NCBI GenBank assembly: GCA_026413225.1
Contig: CM048575.1
Span: forward strand, 3,748,001-3,812,000
Source of the DNA: Otis tarda
Lineage: Eukaryota > Chordata > Aves > Otidiformes > Otididae
Reading direction: 5' to 3'
DNA: 64,000 bases
Shown: positions 12,481-26,270 of the stretch, piece after piece
Layout: each line of letters begins with the position of its first letter
Position numbering within the stretch: the stretch's first letter is position 1
The notes under the pieces: generated by a model
Database searches by the model: none
What the model saw: only the letters and a program-made list of their open reading frames with translations
Told to the model about the DNA's origin: nothing
Made by a program: the position numbers and the translations under genes

Positions 12481-14634
12481 TACTCCTTATTCCCACTGAT
12501 TTATTTTCTTGTCCTGCATATCAAGGACAGATATTTCAGTCTACAAGGACCACTGACCCAAAAACAGTGCCAAGGAGGAAGGAGGCCTAGAGGTCGCTCC
12601 CTGTACAACATCTCTGCCCCTTGAGATTACACATTTCATTCCATCCATCCCACTGCCTTGGCACGCGTTGCAGAAGTCAGGCAACAGCCCAGGCTGCATC
12701 TGTGGGGGCCCAGGTTGTGCATTCACTTATTTCCACCCAGGCAATTCCAAAGTTTGCTTTTACAAAGCTTGAATATGAGGATCCCAGGTCCCAGCAGAGC
12801 AGAAAGATACCTAGCAAAGGGCCAAGTATTTTGCCGCTGCTAAAGCTCCCCCGGGAAGCTTCACAGGACTTGGCTGAGTAGTTAAGATGGGAGAAATACT
12901 GCATATCCAGACACAGAAGCACATCACAGGGAGACACGAAGAAAAGGAAACGGGAGCAGCTAAATTGACAATGAAACAGCATCGTTAAAGCGATGCATTT
13001 TGCTGCCCCTACCAAGTCACACCCAGTGGAAAAAATGACCCTAACTGCAGAAGCCTGCAGGACTCTTACTTCCATGACTCTGACCACAGGCTGCACTTCT
13101 CCAGACCCAGTCATAAGCCACTCCACCAGTCAAATTCTCATAAACATACACATTTCTGAGAAGTAGAAGCATAATGTGGGTCTTACAAACATTTCAAGTT
13201 CTCACAGGATTCATCCTGAGCTACCAGAAAAAAATCCTAAAGAAAAGATCTGGAAGGTCAGTACCATCGGTCAGCAAAGACATGACACCATCTGAAAGGA
13301 AACGCTACCAGAAACACCAGTATTTCAGTATCAAAAGGAAGCACCGGGACTGGGACAAGAGCGACTGCGACAGATCTCTAAGCTAGGAATACTCTGACAG
13401 GGCAACAAGAGGCAGACAAGTTAGAGGGACAGCCTGTCCTCTGGGCAAGAGACTGCGCTTCAAAATACTCTTATCATCGGAGCTACTGCCCAGCACGGCT
13501 CGTCTCTTACGCCCAGGAAGCAGAAGAGATTGCATCTGAGAGACAGCACCGCAGAAGTTAACTGACATTCACCCCAGAACAAACGTGGCTAATCATTGTC
13601 TTGTCAAGGAAGTTGCGTCATACCACCGCGTTCCCAGCGAACCGAGGATCAGGCTCTGCTAACGAAAAGGAATTTCAGCACCTGAACAGAGCGATGCTGC
13701 ACAGCTCAGTGTCTCCCAGGCCTGTCAGCACACCTTCACCTGCTGCTAATTATTGTTTGGCTCTTGTGTGCCACCCAGCCACCACCGACACGTTATTTTT
13801 TAAGCTATATTTAACCCTGAGGTTCAGCTTAAGCTATCTGTCTAGCAGGTTACACCTAGCGGGACAAATAAGGTAAAGAAACTTGTATTCTTGTATTCCT
13901 GTGTCTACAGAAGAAATAGGAACTGTACTTTACTGTTCTATGAGCTAGTTCATGTATAAAACACCCAAACACCTCAGTTTTATTAGGGAAGGATGTTTCA
14001 CATTACATCTGGTCACAAAGACCAGTGCATGAGAGGAAAAGAAAAACCAAGGCCAGGCAGCCCAAGGAGCTGGCTGACAGCTGTGAGGAGGAAGGAAAGC
14101 AGTATCTTCACAGAGGCAGTGACCACAGGGCCCGCGTATGACGCCGGCCTTCAGGACAGATGGGAAGAGTCTGCAGAAAGGTCTCCAGAGGAGTCTGCCA
14201 GGCGCACGTGAATCTTTAGCATGCTCCATTTTGAACACCTTTAAACAGTTGAGAATCTCTTAAAAGCTTACAATACACACACAAGGAGGATTTTAAAAAT
14301 CAAATCTCATCCCATAGCTCTGAAGAGCCGCACAGGTGCTCAAGTCCCCCTGGCCCATGCACGCTCCCCAAAGGCACAGCAAGAAGCTCGGAGTCAGCGC
14401 GGACACTGGCACACTGCATCCACCCGGGCAGCACCCAGGGAAGAGACAGCCTCTCCCCATCCTCCTGGGAGCCACTCTACAGGCACCTCAAAATTCAAGT
14501 CAGAACAGACTTTGGGATGACAGCAGACCCTTACCAGGGAACGTGTGCACGCTGAACAGCAGCAGCATTTCAGTGGCCAGCACTCAATTCACACCCTTGC
14601 AATCGTATTTTTGAATAATTCCAAGAGAAAAAAC

Positions 14635-15299
14635 CCGGTAACTTGGGTAAAAATTTATTTTACATACAGACCATTGCAACTTAACTATTAATCAAGGGAA
14701 GTTATTTTTCCTTTACAGGAAGCGACCAGCTGGTCTGAGATTAACAGAAGTCTAAGCCTGAGAGCTGGGATTTTAGTCTGGAAATCAGATCTGGGGGAAA
14801 GGGTCCTTCCAAGCACCACTTGGTTCAGTGAGGAGCTGCAGGACTTTAACTGCAGGTCAGGTGCACTGCACAGTGCTGGAAGCAGATTCCCAGAGTCAGT
14901 TCAGACCTTTCTGAGGCTGAACTTGCTGAGAAAGATGATCCCTGGAAAGGTATGGATGCATTTCCAATAGTTTTTTCAGCTCTCAAACTAGAAATGGAAG
15001 CGGAGAAACAGCACAATCTCTGTGAAGTACAAAACATCGAGTTACAGGGCAGCAGACAAACAAGACAGCAATAACGGTGGGGATTCTCCTAAGCCAAGTG
15101 GTCTACAGTAGCGGGTTCCTGGCGGAGTTCATACTATGGCCCTAGTTCAAATGGACAGAGTACAAAAAATACTTTGACCAATAATTAATTGTACTGGAAA
15201 CAAACAGTCTACTAAAAAGCAATTCTTACTCTAGGTGCCAATGAGTCCTTAAAAGCAGGGAGGGGACTGAGGAGCTGCACGCGGGCAGTGCTGCCAGGA
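14635..15299 (-). other. DNAJC8: DNAJC8 3' UTR
   Basis: About 660 bases follow the DNAJC8 stop codon (15300-15302) before the first AATAAA on the minus strand (read as tttatt on plus, 14654-14659). No closer AATAAA or ATTAAA was seen. Cleavage would fall near 14625-14645. The end is inferred from the hexamer alone. Confidence 0.6.
14654..14659 (-). terminator. DNAJC8: DNAJC8 poly(A) signal AATAAA
   Basis: Canonical AATAAA on the minus strand, about 640 nt past the stop codon. It is the only canonical hexamer between the stop and this point. Confidence 0.6.
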
Positions 15300-18200
15300 T
15301 CATTCACGCTGCTCCATTTTTACTTTGGGAGGTCTCAGGAAGGTCCTGTTTTTCTTTTCTTTCTTCCCCTTTGTATTTGCTTGGAAATTTCTCCAGCTGT
15401 CCACGCGACCATCCCGACTTTCCTGGAAAAAATAAAGAGGAAATGGAGAGTTAAGGGCCAGAGCCAGACAACAGGTAATGCATACCAGTTTCAAGAGATC
15501 AATAGCAACTTCCCTCTCACCCAGCAGGTAGCACCCTGGCAGCCAGGACGCACAGACGCCGTGAAGAGCCAGAGCTACAGACACAGCACAGGGAACCACA
15601 AGCGAGCTTACGAACACCAGTATAAGCACTATACCAGTTTCTTGTTTCAGAAGCAACCAGCTTGAGAGGTAAAGTCCTAACTAGAGGCTGCTGAATCCTC
15701 TGATGTGCAAAGGAAACAAGAAGCCTCATCTCCAGTGGCTGTTCCTCATCTGTCAGCCCAGAACGTGCCATTTCCTTACTCTCACGTCCTTGAGACAGCT
15801 CTCCTCATGCTGCAGCTTGGAGGCACAGAGAAGAGAGAAGGGAAATTACTGCTGCCTTCTCTCATGTTTCCTGCCCCAAGCTTCATCACAAAGACACAAT
15901 GAGAAAAGACATCTCATGCACTCTTTTTTCCTCTCCCTGGCCTGCCTGCAGAGCAGCAGAAACTCTTCTTGGGGAAAAAAAAAAAAAAAGACCCCAAAAA
16001 ACCCCAAACCAAAGTATCTGAAGGATGGCAGAAAGAAAAATGAGCCAGGCTCTTCTTGGTGATGTGCAGTGCCAGGTCCAAAGGCCTATGGCACAAACTG
16101 AAACACAGGAGCCTCTATCTGAACACCTGGAAACATGTTTTATTGAAGGTGACCTAGCACTGGAAGAGGCAGCCCAGAGAGGCTGTGCAGTCTCCGTCGA
16201 TGAGAATATTCAGAAGCCGGGCAAGTGGCTCCAGGTGGCCCTGTCTGAGCAGGAAAGTTGGACCAGAGGGACCCCAGAGGTTCATAAGGCTGTATGGCAA
16301 CTTCTGTTCTAACCTTCCTGTTTCTGACAGTTTGTTGGTAGAAGCTATTCTTGAAATTACTAAGAAAGTGAATTTTGAGGGTGGGGTGGGAGAAAGTAGA
16401 TGTTCCAACCTGCTCCTTCTAAAATACATCAAGATATAACTCAGCTCTGAAAGCAGCCTATTAATAGCTTCCATAAACAGCTTTAAAGGTAGCCACTGAA
16501 TTAGTACACATACAGGAGCAGCCAAGAATTCCTGTGTTCTTTTGTCTCCAAACACCCTTCCTCAGTGATGGTCACTAGCAGAAATAAGCTGCTTATTCTT
16601 GTGTACTCCAGTGATCCGTTTTGGACGCTAACACCTAGCTTTGATACTGTCTTTTCACTTCAATGGTCACCAGCAAGGCTGGAGAAGACACCTGCAAATG
16701 CAGAGGTTCAGCTGAGGACATGCAGGTACTCAGAGTTACAACAAATAGTTCTGCAGCCCCCCTGTTTGGTCCATCATTATTTGCTTGTAATACTGGCTCA
16801 CGTTTCCTCAGCTGGTATGCTTTACTGCATCCCCACAGCAATGACACCCAAGTTCTGCAGCCATTCTGGCATGAGAACACAGAACTACTGCCAGCAGCAA
16901 GGCCAGTGACATATTCCTTTCTCTCTGGCCTTGCACCACAAAATCCACTCAACACAGCAGCATTACAAAAGTTTTCCAGAATATCCAGCTTTTTATATCC
17001 GTGTTATATAGCGTACGAACACAAACTCTTCCCAGCTGAGCCTCCAGAAACATCCTAGTTATCCACTTCCCACAGGATGCCAGTCCAGCTCATACGCTTC
17101 TCTCCCAGACATCCTCTTTTTAAAAATCTCTTCAACAGAGACTGAGACCTGGCTTTGGATTAAGTGCAATCTAGCTCATCTTTTCATGTGGTCCTGCACA
17201 CCGTTACTGACTCCTGTCCTGCCCACCACCCCCCACGTGTCACAAGACTTCACCTCTGGTGTGTAATGAGGGAAGAGTTACAGGCTAGATCAAATATTTT
17301 GGCAGGCTGTAGGTTTGACCCCTACAACAGCAGCACAGCCACCACAAAGCTACTTCTGATATGCCTAAACCTCAAATACAGGGTGGAAGGGTTGAAGGGA
17401 AGCGACTGTTGTTCAGATCTCTGATATTCACAGGAGATGAATGTAACACTTAGAGTGATCAGACTGAAAAGCAGCAACAACAGGACACACACGAGTGGTT
17501 CAACGGCTGACAGATCAAGTTTTACTGATCACCGGTGACCTGGGCTAAGCAGCAATTCAAATTTCTGACCTGGGGACAAGAATGAACTGCTGACAGAGCT
17601 GAAAAATACCAGACCTTAATTTACCAGACCTGTTTCTGGAAAGTGACACCAAAGCCCCATTGATGGGCTTTTCTCCTCACACAAGGACAAAACCCAGTGC
17701 ATGATCTTCTACTAAGCGTCTACTTGAATTATCTTACAGCATCTGCAGACAAAAAAAAAAGTCTCTTCTCTCCAGCAGCATGCCCTGCAGCATAGCCAAG
17801 AATTGCTGAGGCCCATCTTGTAGAGCTAAGCTGCTGATTACCTCAAAGTTCTTCTGCCATTCTCGCTCTCGTTTAGCTTTCTCTTGTGCCTCTATTTCCT
17901 CTTCCCTCTGCCGCTTCCTGGAAGGGAAGCCACAAAGAAGTTATGAACCCACAAGCAACTCCTTTAAAGAAACACAAATACTTTCAAAACGTCTCTGAAA
18001 GCTCTTCTGATTGCTTAGCAGATTAAAGTGCTTGTCAGAAGAGGTAAATGCGCACACCTAAGACAGCACAGCAAATACTATTTTATTTCAAATCTGAAGA
18101 GCGCCAAGCAGAGATGATTTGGCACTGCTGGCAGCGTGCATGTACTTAATTAGTGAGTCAGCTTCTCCTGCTCGGCAAAACAAGCTGGACTCCACAACTC

Positions 18201-21200
18201 TAGTGGTAAGTCTCTCAAACTGTTGAGAGTACACATTATGAGGCGTTAGTAAACACTTGAGCATGTAAGGTAAGAATTAAATTCCCCCCTCTCCCCAGTT
18301 TTCATCTGGAATCAAAAGTAGTGCCTGCAACCATCTCCCAGACTGCCTTCACCGTACAAAAACCTGCGCTATGAAGCGCGTCCACGGTGAGCACTCAGGC
18401 AACGTGGGATCAAAACACCTAAAATAGTTCAGGGCCACACATGCCACAGGGCATTTCTGGCAATTAAAAAAAAATTTTAAAAAATGCAGAAACGTGTCAC
18501 CATTTCATCATTTTGGCTGGCCTCCATGTATATACATCAGAGAATATAAGCATACAAAATACATCAACGTCTTCAATACAGGAAGGCAAGTTTCCGGTTT
18601 GCATTTCTGAAGCACAGAGCTCCACAATCCACAGGCTGCCCAGAGAAGTGGTGGAATCTACACCACTGGAAGTCACTTTGACAGGACCCTTGTTAATCTA
18701 ACCCAAGGTCCTGCTTTCAGCAGGAGATTGGACCGGATGATCTCCAGAGATCCAACTCTGACTTTTCTAAGACTCTGTGATTCCTTATCTTCTCTGAGGA
18801 AGCATGAGGGCGAAAGAAGAGTCCGAACTGCACAAGCAGAATGCTCCTCATACCTTTCATGCATTTCTTTTGCTTCTCTTTCTTTCCTCTTAATTTCCAG
18901 TTCAGCAAAGAGCTTCATCGTCTGTTTGTATACAGCTTGTTTGAACTATAAAACATAAATCCAGTCTTAAAATAACGCCCATTAGCACAGTTAGGGAAGT
19001 CTGTTTTACATAATAATGTAAGAAGCATAAAAAGAATGCAAAGCATATGTATGCCCACATAACTCCATGTTCTGCCTTGACAGTAGTCAGCAGCAGGGAC
19101 ATACAAACAGGTCTAAAACCCCGCTGATTAAATTCTGGCCCTGACACCAGGAAACAACTACTTATTAGCCTCATATTAGTCTAATTTTCATTTGTATTTA
19201 TGCTGTGCCCAAACAGAACTGTTCATTTCAAGCTCTCTTATTCTTCTGTTAAGTCTGGCAATGTTACGTTTGACAAAAAAAAAAAGGCAAAATGATCACT
19301 GGTCTTGATGCGTTGGAGAAGTCTAGCATTGATTTTCCAGTAGAAAATATCAGTATACTTAAACCAAATTTCATTATTAAAGACCAGCAAGAGACTTCTG
19401 AAAATCAATGGAAAATAAGATGGTTAAGGGTGATATCAAGAGAAAAAAATACCACTTTGTAGGAAAAAAAAAAAAGGTGACGATAGTATGGCTACCGATG
19501 TCAGCATCTGATAATCATCTGTCATTCTGTTAACGCCTCTAGTTATCACTTGACCTATTCAGACTAGAAACCAGATAAGCACAACTAAGTTATGTCATGC
19601 GGTTTTTAATAAAAGTGATTTGTTGCAGAACAGCACATCTGTCCTCATGCAAAAGAAAGTCAAAACAGCTCTTACTACAAAATGTCACGATATGCTGCAG
19701 TGGGTTCTAGACATGCCTCTGCTGGCAGCAAGAATGCCACAGTTTCAACATTCAGATTACAACAAGAAATTCAATTAAAAAAAAACTACATGAGGCGCAA
19801 GCAATGGAGACTTGCTTCAAGAAAAGAACTGGGTATTTTGATCTATATAATCTCATGATATATTTACTCTTTACGCTACAGTTAAATCATTTTTTAAAAT
19901 ATACGGGTACCTGACGCACGGTACTCTGCAGCAGCTTATCAGAATTAGCTCTTCTGTGAGTGCAAAGATTTACAACAATCTAACAAGTCTAATAAACACT
20001 TCTGTACGGGTTTTGACTCTGAATTCCTCAAACCACATCTTGTACTCCCCAGTTTCTCTGAACCACATATGACTTACAACTTCAGGATCATCCTCTTCTA
20101 CAGTAGGAGGTTTACCATCCTTCTTCAGTTGCTTCTTTTTTTCTTTTACCTAAAGATTAAGAACAAAAAGAAGAGCCTAAAAAGTTTTATAGGGCTTACA
20201 TAACTGTATCCAAGTAGTTCTGCATTCCTACTCCACTGTGTGGAAAGAACTCTGCACGATAGTAAATTCTTTATTTGGATCAATGTTTTATTTTAGACCA
20301 AAATTTCCTGGTCTTAGGTCCAGATGAATGTACAGAAGATCACTATCACATGAACTGCAGCAATTAAAAATATTATGTTGGATACTATTCATTCAACACA
20401 ATCCCTTTGTTGTGTTTGTTTGTTTTTAAGATATATTAATATTCAATATACACCATCCAAACCAGCAGGAAGTTTATTTTGCTTTCTAATATTCAAAAGA
20501 CTAACAACAACAAGGAGAACATAAAGTGTTCCTTGGTTTAGAGTATCTGAGGCCTCCCACATCATCTGCTTTCTTGAGCTTATTGTGTTTTACTCCATCC
20601 ACCTCACTCAACTAATTTCTTGGCCAACCCAATCCAAGCTCCTTTTCTTATCTTACGGGTCATTTTCCCCAAAACTCCCCAGTCTCCTGCTGTCACCACC
20701 TATTTTCTTCCACCTGCACATGTCTGAAGTGCATAATTCATTCACAGACTTGAAAAAAAAATATTTAGGTCAGATCATGTGGTCTGACCTAATTATATCA
20801 AGTACTGAATTTCACTGAATTATCCTGCACTGAGCTCAACAGCAGTCTTGAACAAAGCACATTTTGTTCATGTGGTGAAGAGCTCAGAGTCCACCTGCAC
20901 AACTTCATTCCCAGGGTTGCTCAGCTCACCTTGTAATGACCCAAACGTGCAGCAGGTGTACCAAAAAGCAAATTACAAAGGACTGATTACCACTCACCCC
21001 CACCTGGAAATTCCTACGGACTACTTACAGTGTGTTCCACATATTCTTTTCCTGCCTGTATCACATCCAAGGCCCTCTTCTTTTGCTCCTGGTCTAGCAG
21101 CAACTTGTACGCTTTATCTACAGCTAACAAAAAGTATCAACATTTAAGCATCAGTAGTCACTTTCACAAGGCATCACAAGATTGCTCCCTAGAAATTTTG

Positions 21201-24200
21201 CTTCCTAGAATTTGAGGGGGTTTTGTTTGGTCGGTTTTTTTGTTCACTTGTTTTAATACATCTAGGTACTTGATATCACGATTAGTCAAATGAGATTTGG
21301 GGTACAGTTACAGTAGAAACTGTAAGATATCTTTTGGAGATAGCAGGGTGAAAGTATCAGTCCTACCAAGTGATTTAGTTATAGGGCATGAAGTAAGTTT
21401 GCGTTGCATAACGCCTCACCATGATGCAAAGCATGCACCTAAAACCATCACATCACTTCTGTTGTACAGTCTTTGAATAAAATCTAATGCACAGATTAAA
21501 CAGTTTTTCTTGAACAGTCTCGAAACCCCAAGGACTTGTTTGTTCCGTCGCAAACTGGCAGCGCGAATACCGCCACCTAGTGAAATTCTCTGCTGAAATG
21601 CCACCCCCACACCTCTGCTTCTCCCTCATCTAAAGCACCTCTCCAGCAATCCTTTCGCCCCTCAGTGGGCCCTCCATCCCTAGTGAACATTTAAACCGGC
21701 TACAGAAGAACAGCAGTCCAACTGCGCTCGTACACCAGCCCAGGGAAAGGGTGAGAGCATTACCTTCAAACGCCTTCTGGGCTCTATCTGCGTCATCTTG
21801 ATTTTTGTCTGGATGCACCAATATTGACAGCTGGAAAGGAAAGGATCTTGGTATCAAGATCATTGTAAAATGCAAAGAATATTTCTGAGATTTTTGTGAG
21901 AGGAGGGAAATAGTCTCAGACAGAAGGAATCACAAGGGATCACAATCCTTTGTACATGGACAAATCAGCTGACAGCAGGTAGAAATATGCATCAGCAAAA
22001 CCTTCTAAATCAAATACAATTCCTGTAATAACAGGCTGTCTGAGAAAAGCTGCAGCTTTGGATGTGCAGAATAATATAAACACCCTTCAGCTGCAGTGCC
22101 TGGGGTTGACATGAAACCCTTGGTCACCTAGGTTTTTTATCCTTGGTCTTAAAAGGAAACAAGCCTACAAAGATCATCCTCAACCAAAGTTTCCCTTTTA
22201 CTCAACGTCTCCCAAGAAGTTCTCCAGTATCCCTAAGGCTGCTCAAATAGCAAACAATTTTAAGAAGTGGATAAGTTTTTCCTTAGGTTCCTTTACTGAA
22301 AGTTAAGAAAACTTCCTGTACTCTCTATCCAGCAGAGACAGGACATTGATCACTACCATCTTCAGTGCAACCCTAAATGGGCTGGAAAGCACACGTCCTC
22401 CGCTAAGCTCTTCCAGAGAAAGAGAAAGTTGTTTCAAACCCTTCCCATATGGCATTTTTTTTTACAAGTCTCTTATTTTTGCTGTTGTGGTATGGACTCT
22501 CTAGTTTATCTGCATCTTTGCTAGTATAATGTTCCAAACTAGTCACAGCGTGGTAACTGAAATTGCATCAGTGGCGAAGAATGCAAAATAACTACTTGCT
22601 GAATTCCAGAGGTGGCACTTTCTAGCTCACAGGAAAAAGGTGTGTTTGATTTCTTCAATACACAATTCCATGCACTTTTTTTTTTTTTATTTCATCAACT
22701 GACTTCAAAACACTTCCCCGTGGTATTCTATCAGCCTAAAGCTAAGACAGCCTCAGTTTATTGATTTGCAGATCTGAGAACTCAGCAAGACTAAAAGGTT
22801 ACCCTCCCCTTCCCACATACAGAGATAGCCCATATTCCATTACTAACTTGGCTGGCATGTTCCTCTGCAGCCAGCACAGCTTCCTGTCTAAAGACGGCTC
22901 TTGACGTTTACACCGCTAATTCAGGCGGGACGATACAGCCCTCCAAACACTGTTTCTTTGCTGCATGCACTGATTAAAACTCAACCTTCTTCTGCAGATG
23001 TGTCAGCAGAGTAAGTCTGGGGTAACGTTTCTTGCGTTGCATGGGACAATGCGGATGGGTCAGTGAGCACCTGTCCCAGGTAACCCAGCCACCAAAAACG
23101 GCCACTGAAATTCTTAAAGCTCACAGAAAATACACTTCTGAATGCAAGGCCATATATTTGAGAAAAATACATTTTCTTGTTCTTAATTTCTGACAAATTT
23201 TGACCTTCTCTTTGAACTAAAGTTCAATAAGCTGATTACACACAGTTTGCAATAGCCCCATCACACACTTTCCAGGCAAAGCAGCACACCACGCGTGGAC
23301 AAGGGGCACTTCTCCAGTTCTCCTCCTGTTGATACAAAGACTGTTCTATGCATTTCTTCCCAAAATGGCTACTCCTCTGCCCAGATACAGCTTGGCCATC
23401 ATTTTTCTTGTTCCCAAGCACAGCTGCACAATCTCCACTGAGCTTCTAGTTTCCTTTCAGAGGCTTCAAGTGCAAAAGCCACATACCTGCCTGAATCTTT
23501 TCTTTATCTCTTCATCTGTGGCTTCAGGATCCATCTGCAGTACCTAAAAGAGACCATGAGAGCAGAGCAAGTTCGACGATACTCCCCATGTTTCAGGTTC
23601 CTGGCAGCAAACTCTGAACATTTGGTTCACTGGCACACAGACAACACCAGAAAGCTCCCCCCATCAGGGAGCTGCTTCAAGGCATGGATTTTCACCTAGT
23701 AAAACAGAAACATTTTAAGAGACACCATGTTTGAGACATACTACTTTTAGCAATGCTAGATTCCTCTGACTACACCGGTGCCCTTTCCACAATCGAGTCT
23801 CATGTAGACAGCTGCCATCTCTAAACAGCCACAATTGGTCTGAATCTTCAATCAGTCCTGTGTTCGGCAGAAATGGAAGCATAAAGCATACGGTGGCTTT
23901 GGGACACTGTTGACTCATTCATAACTGAGAACTTTGGGGAGGAAACATATTACTTTGTAAGAATTTGTTCATTTTATCTGTTTCAAAGAAGGCAGGAGAG
24001 TTTTACCATTTGGTTTCCATGAATGAGTCCACTTGTCTTCGTACTGATCTTTAGGGGTGTCGCAGAGTTGAGGAGCTCTTTTGTGAATCAATTTACTGAA
24101 CAGAAATCCTAAGCAACAAGTGAGCCTACTCAATGCAGATGCATGCTGGTCTGACACTAAGAAATATATATAAAACCCACTCTGTCACAGGAAAGCTACA

Positions 24201-26261
24201 GTCTACTTCTTCATGGCTTTCTTAATTTACTCTCCAAGTGAAGCACTAAGATCTACAGAGAACTGAACATTCTCAAAGTGAATCTGCCGACTGATCTGGC
24301 TGACCAGCCCTAAACTGGGACTACAAAAAGCACCCGAGGCTTTAAAACGGCAGATGAAGATCTCAGGAAGGAATACACACAGGGAAAGCCAGCTCCAGAC
24401 GAACACCACATTGTTTAATTTACTGTCTTTCCCATTAAGACTTTATAACTGACTGCAACTGGACTCCGACTCTGTATCGTGCAAGGGAACAACCTGTTTT
24501 CCAGTGACTCCTCAAAGACTGCTCACTAGTGCAAGCAGTGAGAGTCCTTCTCTCATTCTATGCACTATGCAAGATCAGCAGGATGAACACCCAAAATAAA
24601 AGTCACAACTAGAAACGCCGCCCTAAGAGTGCTCAGAACAGAACCTGACAAGCACGCTGCCTGTAGCTGTGAGGTTCTCATTCAGGAAGTACCTAGCATT
24701 AATCTGCCAAATCTCCCAGTGCTGTTGCACGAGGGAAATGTGTCAAAAGACCAGTTTGTGCCTTCTATAAAACAGTGAAAAGGAGAGCGAGCACGTATAC
24801 ATCACCCATCTCCGTAAATCTTCTGCACATCGAGAATTTTCTTCTTATGTTTGGTCTTTTTACTGAAATAAATACCCAGTAAATCTGACAGTTGGTATGC
24901 CAAGTCAGAAGGGAGGATAAAATGTTCAAACTAACCTCAAAAGGGTTCAAGTTGAAATAGGAAGATCCAGGTCGGGTCAGTCTGTCAATTTGGTTTTTTG
25001 ATGTTAAAACAGAGTCTCGTTTTTCAATTTGCTTTACCTGAAGAACAAGAGAGGCCTGTATTAAGTGACCATCCCAATGTGTTTACCTGTTTTCCCATGC
25101 AATTTCTACAGCAGTCATCATCATCCCATACTACAATTCACAATACCTCTTGTTCATCCCAAGCCTACAGTCATTTTACTCAAGCACTAGCAGAGCACAT
25201 TTTTTAGTGTTTCCTACAGCATGACAGTGTTTTTAGCACTACATTTTCACTATAAATACCCTAGAAAACACTTTTACCTGTCTCTCCTATAGCTCGCTCA
25301 ACAGCTGTGGCTTTTCCCCTCACTCTGCTCCTACATCAGCACTGTCACCGTGATTCCTTGGAAACCTACCCCACAATTGCTTTTAACCCACTGCTGCCAG
25401 GTCAGCCCGTTAAACACTTTAAGTAACACTGGTGCAAGTAAGGAAGTCCACTTCATTCTGACCACAGGTTATTTAGTTCAGTTCGGTTTACTTTTTGTTC
25501 TTTACAGTATTAATCCAAACCAAACCATGCACTTATAGTCAACCTTTATTTAAAGAAATCATTATTCACCAAACTGTCACGGCCCTTCTGCGGGCAGGCT
25601 CAGATAAACCCATCCAAGCTGCACACAAAATAACGCAGACGAGCAGAGACTGCGGGAAAGGGGCCCCAGGCACCTCCCCAGATGTCAGTTTGTCCACAAA
25701 AGGGCCAAGCAGTGAAGGGATATGGCCAGAGGCCATGGAGCGCACAACTCCCACCGGATTTATCCCAGGGAGCAAAACGGGGGCTGAACGCTTGGCGCCT
25801 TCCAACCCCCACAACAGGCGCTTTTCGGGGGGCGGGAGACGCCGCGGGGCCGACGGCAGCGAGCACGGGGAACGCCCGCTCCGCCCGGGCCGAGCCCGAA
25901 CCCGCCGCTCGCCCACCGCCCAGCACCGCCAGCGGCTTCTCCCGCCCCGCGCTCCCTCCCGCCCGCCAGCGGCCCAGAGCAGCCGCAGGGCCCGCCATGG
26001 CCGAGCTCGGGGCCCGTCGGGTTCCCGTCGGGGCGGGCCGGGCCGGGCCAGGCTCCGTGCGGCCCGCCAGGCCCCGGCGCTGGGAGGGGAGGCCGCGGGC
26101 CGCCGGCGGGCGGGAGGGACTCGGAGGACGGGACGGGGCGGGGCGGGGCGGGGCCGCCCGCAGCCTCGGGGCCGCCGCGGCGCCGGTACCTCGTTGTAGA
26201 AAGTGAGGAACGCCTCCTCGGCGGCGCCCCCCGCCCCGGGCTCCCCCGCCGCCGCCGCCAT
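15300..26261 (-). CDS. DNAJC8: DnaJ homolog subfamily C member 8 (spliceosome-associated J-domain protein)
   Basis: Nine coding exons on the minus strand, in transcription order: 26190-26261, 24936-25037, 23487-23543, 21764-21830, 21029-21123, 20078-20149, 18854-18945, 17842-17917, 15300-15422. All junctions are GT-AG and the phases join cleanly: 756 nt, 251 aa plus stop (human about 253 aa). The J domain spans about residues 55-125, with the HPD motif that stimulates HSP70 ATPase at residues 83-85 (exon 4, LVHPDKNQDDADRAQKAFE). A long charged, Lys/Arg/Glu-rich helical segment follows (about 130-211). The C-terminus has a basic KGKKEKKNR nuclear-signal-like patch and ends VKMEQRE. The family is nuclear and found with splicing factors. 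The start at 26259-26261 gives the family N-terminus (MAAAAGE then EEAFLTFYNE). The frame stays open upstream to another ATG at 26412-26414, but that lies among the promoter motifs and is probably not transcribed. Identification is by recall of the mammalian protein; very secure. Confidence 0.97.
16100..16318 (+). mobile_element. Decayed CR1 fragment in DNAJC8 last intron
   Basis: Recognisable CR1 3' region in plus orientation: 'cactggaagaggcagcccag', 'agaggctgtgcagtctcc', 'tgagaatattcagaagccg', 'ctgtctgagcagg', 'gttggaccagagg'. The copy is well diverged and lacks the terminal repeats. Confidence 0.8.
18628..18784 (+). mobile_element. Decayed CR1 fragment in DNAJC8 intron
   Basis: Runs from 'acaggctgcccagagaagtg' through 'gattggaccggatgatctcc' to 'gactctgtgattcc', the typical CR1 3' end in plus orientation. 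It ends 70 bp from the DNAJC8 exon at 18854-18945 and is antisense to that gene. Confidence 0.85.
21572..21583. promoter_or_regulatory. CTCF-like core motif
   Basis: GCCACCTAGTGA fits the CTCF core on the reverse strand (GCCMYCTRSTGG) at all but the last base. It lies in a DNAJC8 intron. Motif evidence only. Confidence 0.3.
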
Positions 26262-26270
26262 CGCCAGCAC

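Larger units (their letters stand above)
5511..14624. other. Intergenic, moderately GC-rich, no gene recognised
   Basis: About 9.1 kb after the LTR-like block. It contains a decamer repeat (7621-7660), a G9-C-G5 run at 9025-9039, and a poly(A) run. Long open frames on both strands at 7.5-9.2 kb occur in GC-rich sequence where stop codons are rare; none shows a domain. Confidence 0.5.

Noticed and set aside
17300..17330. T-arm-like hairpin TGTAGG-TTTGACC-CCTACA
   Set aside because: No A box, D arm or acceptor stem upstream, so it does not fold as a tRNA.
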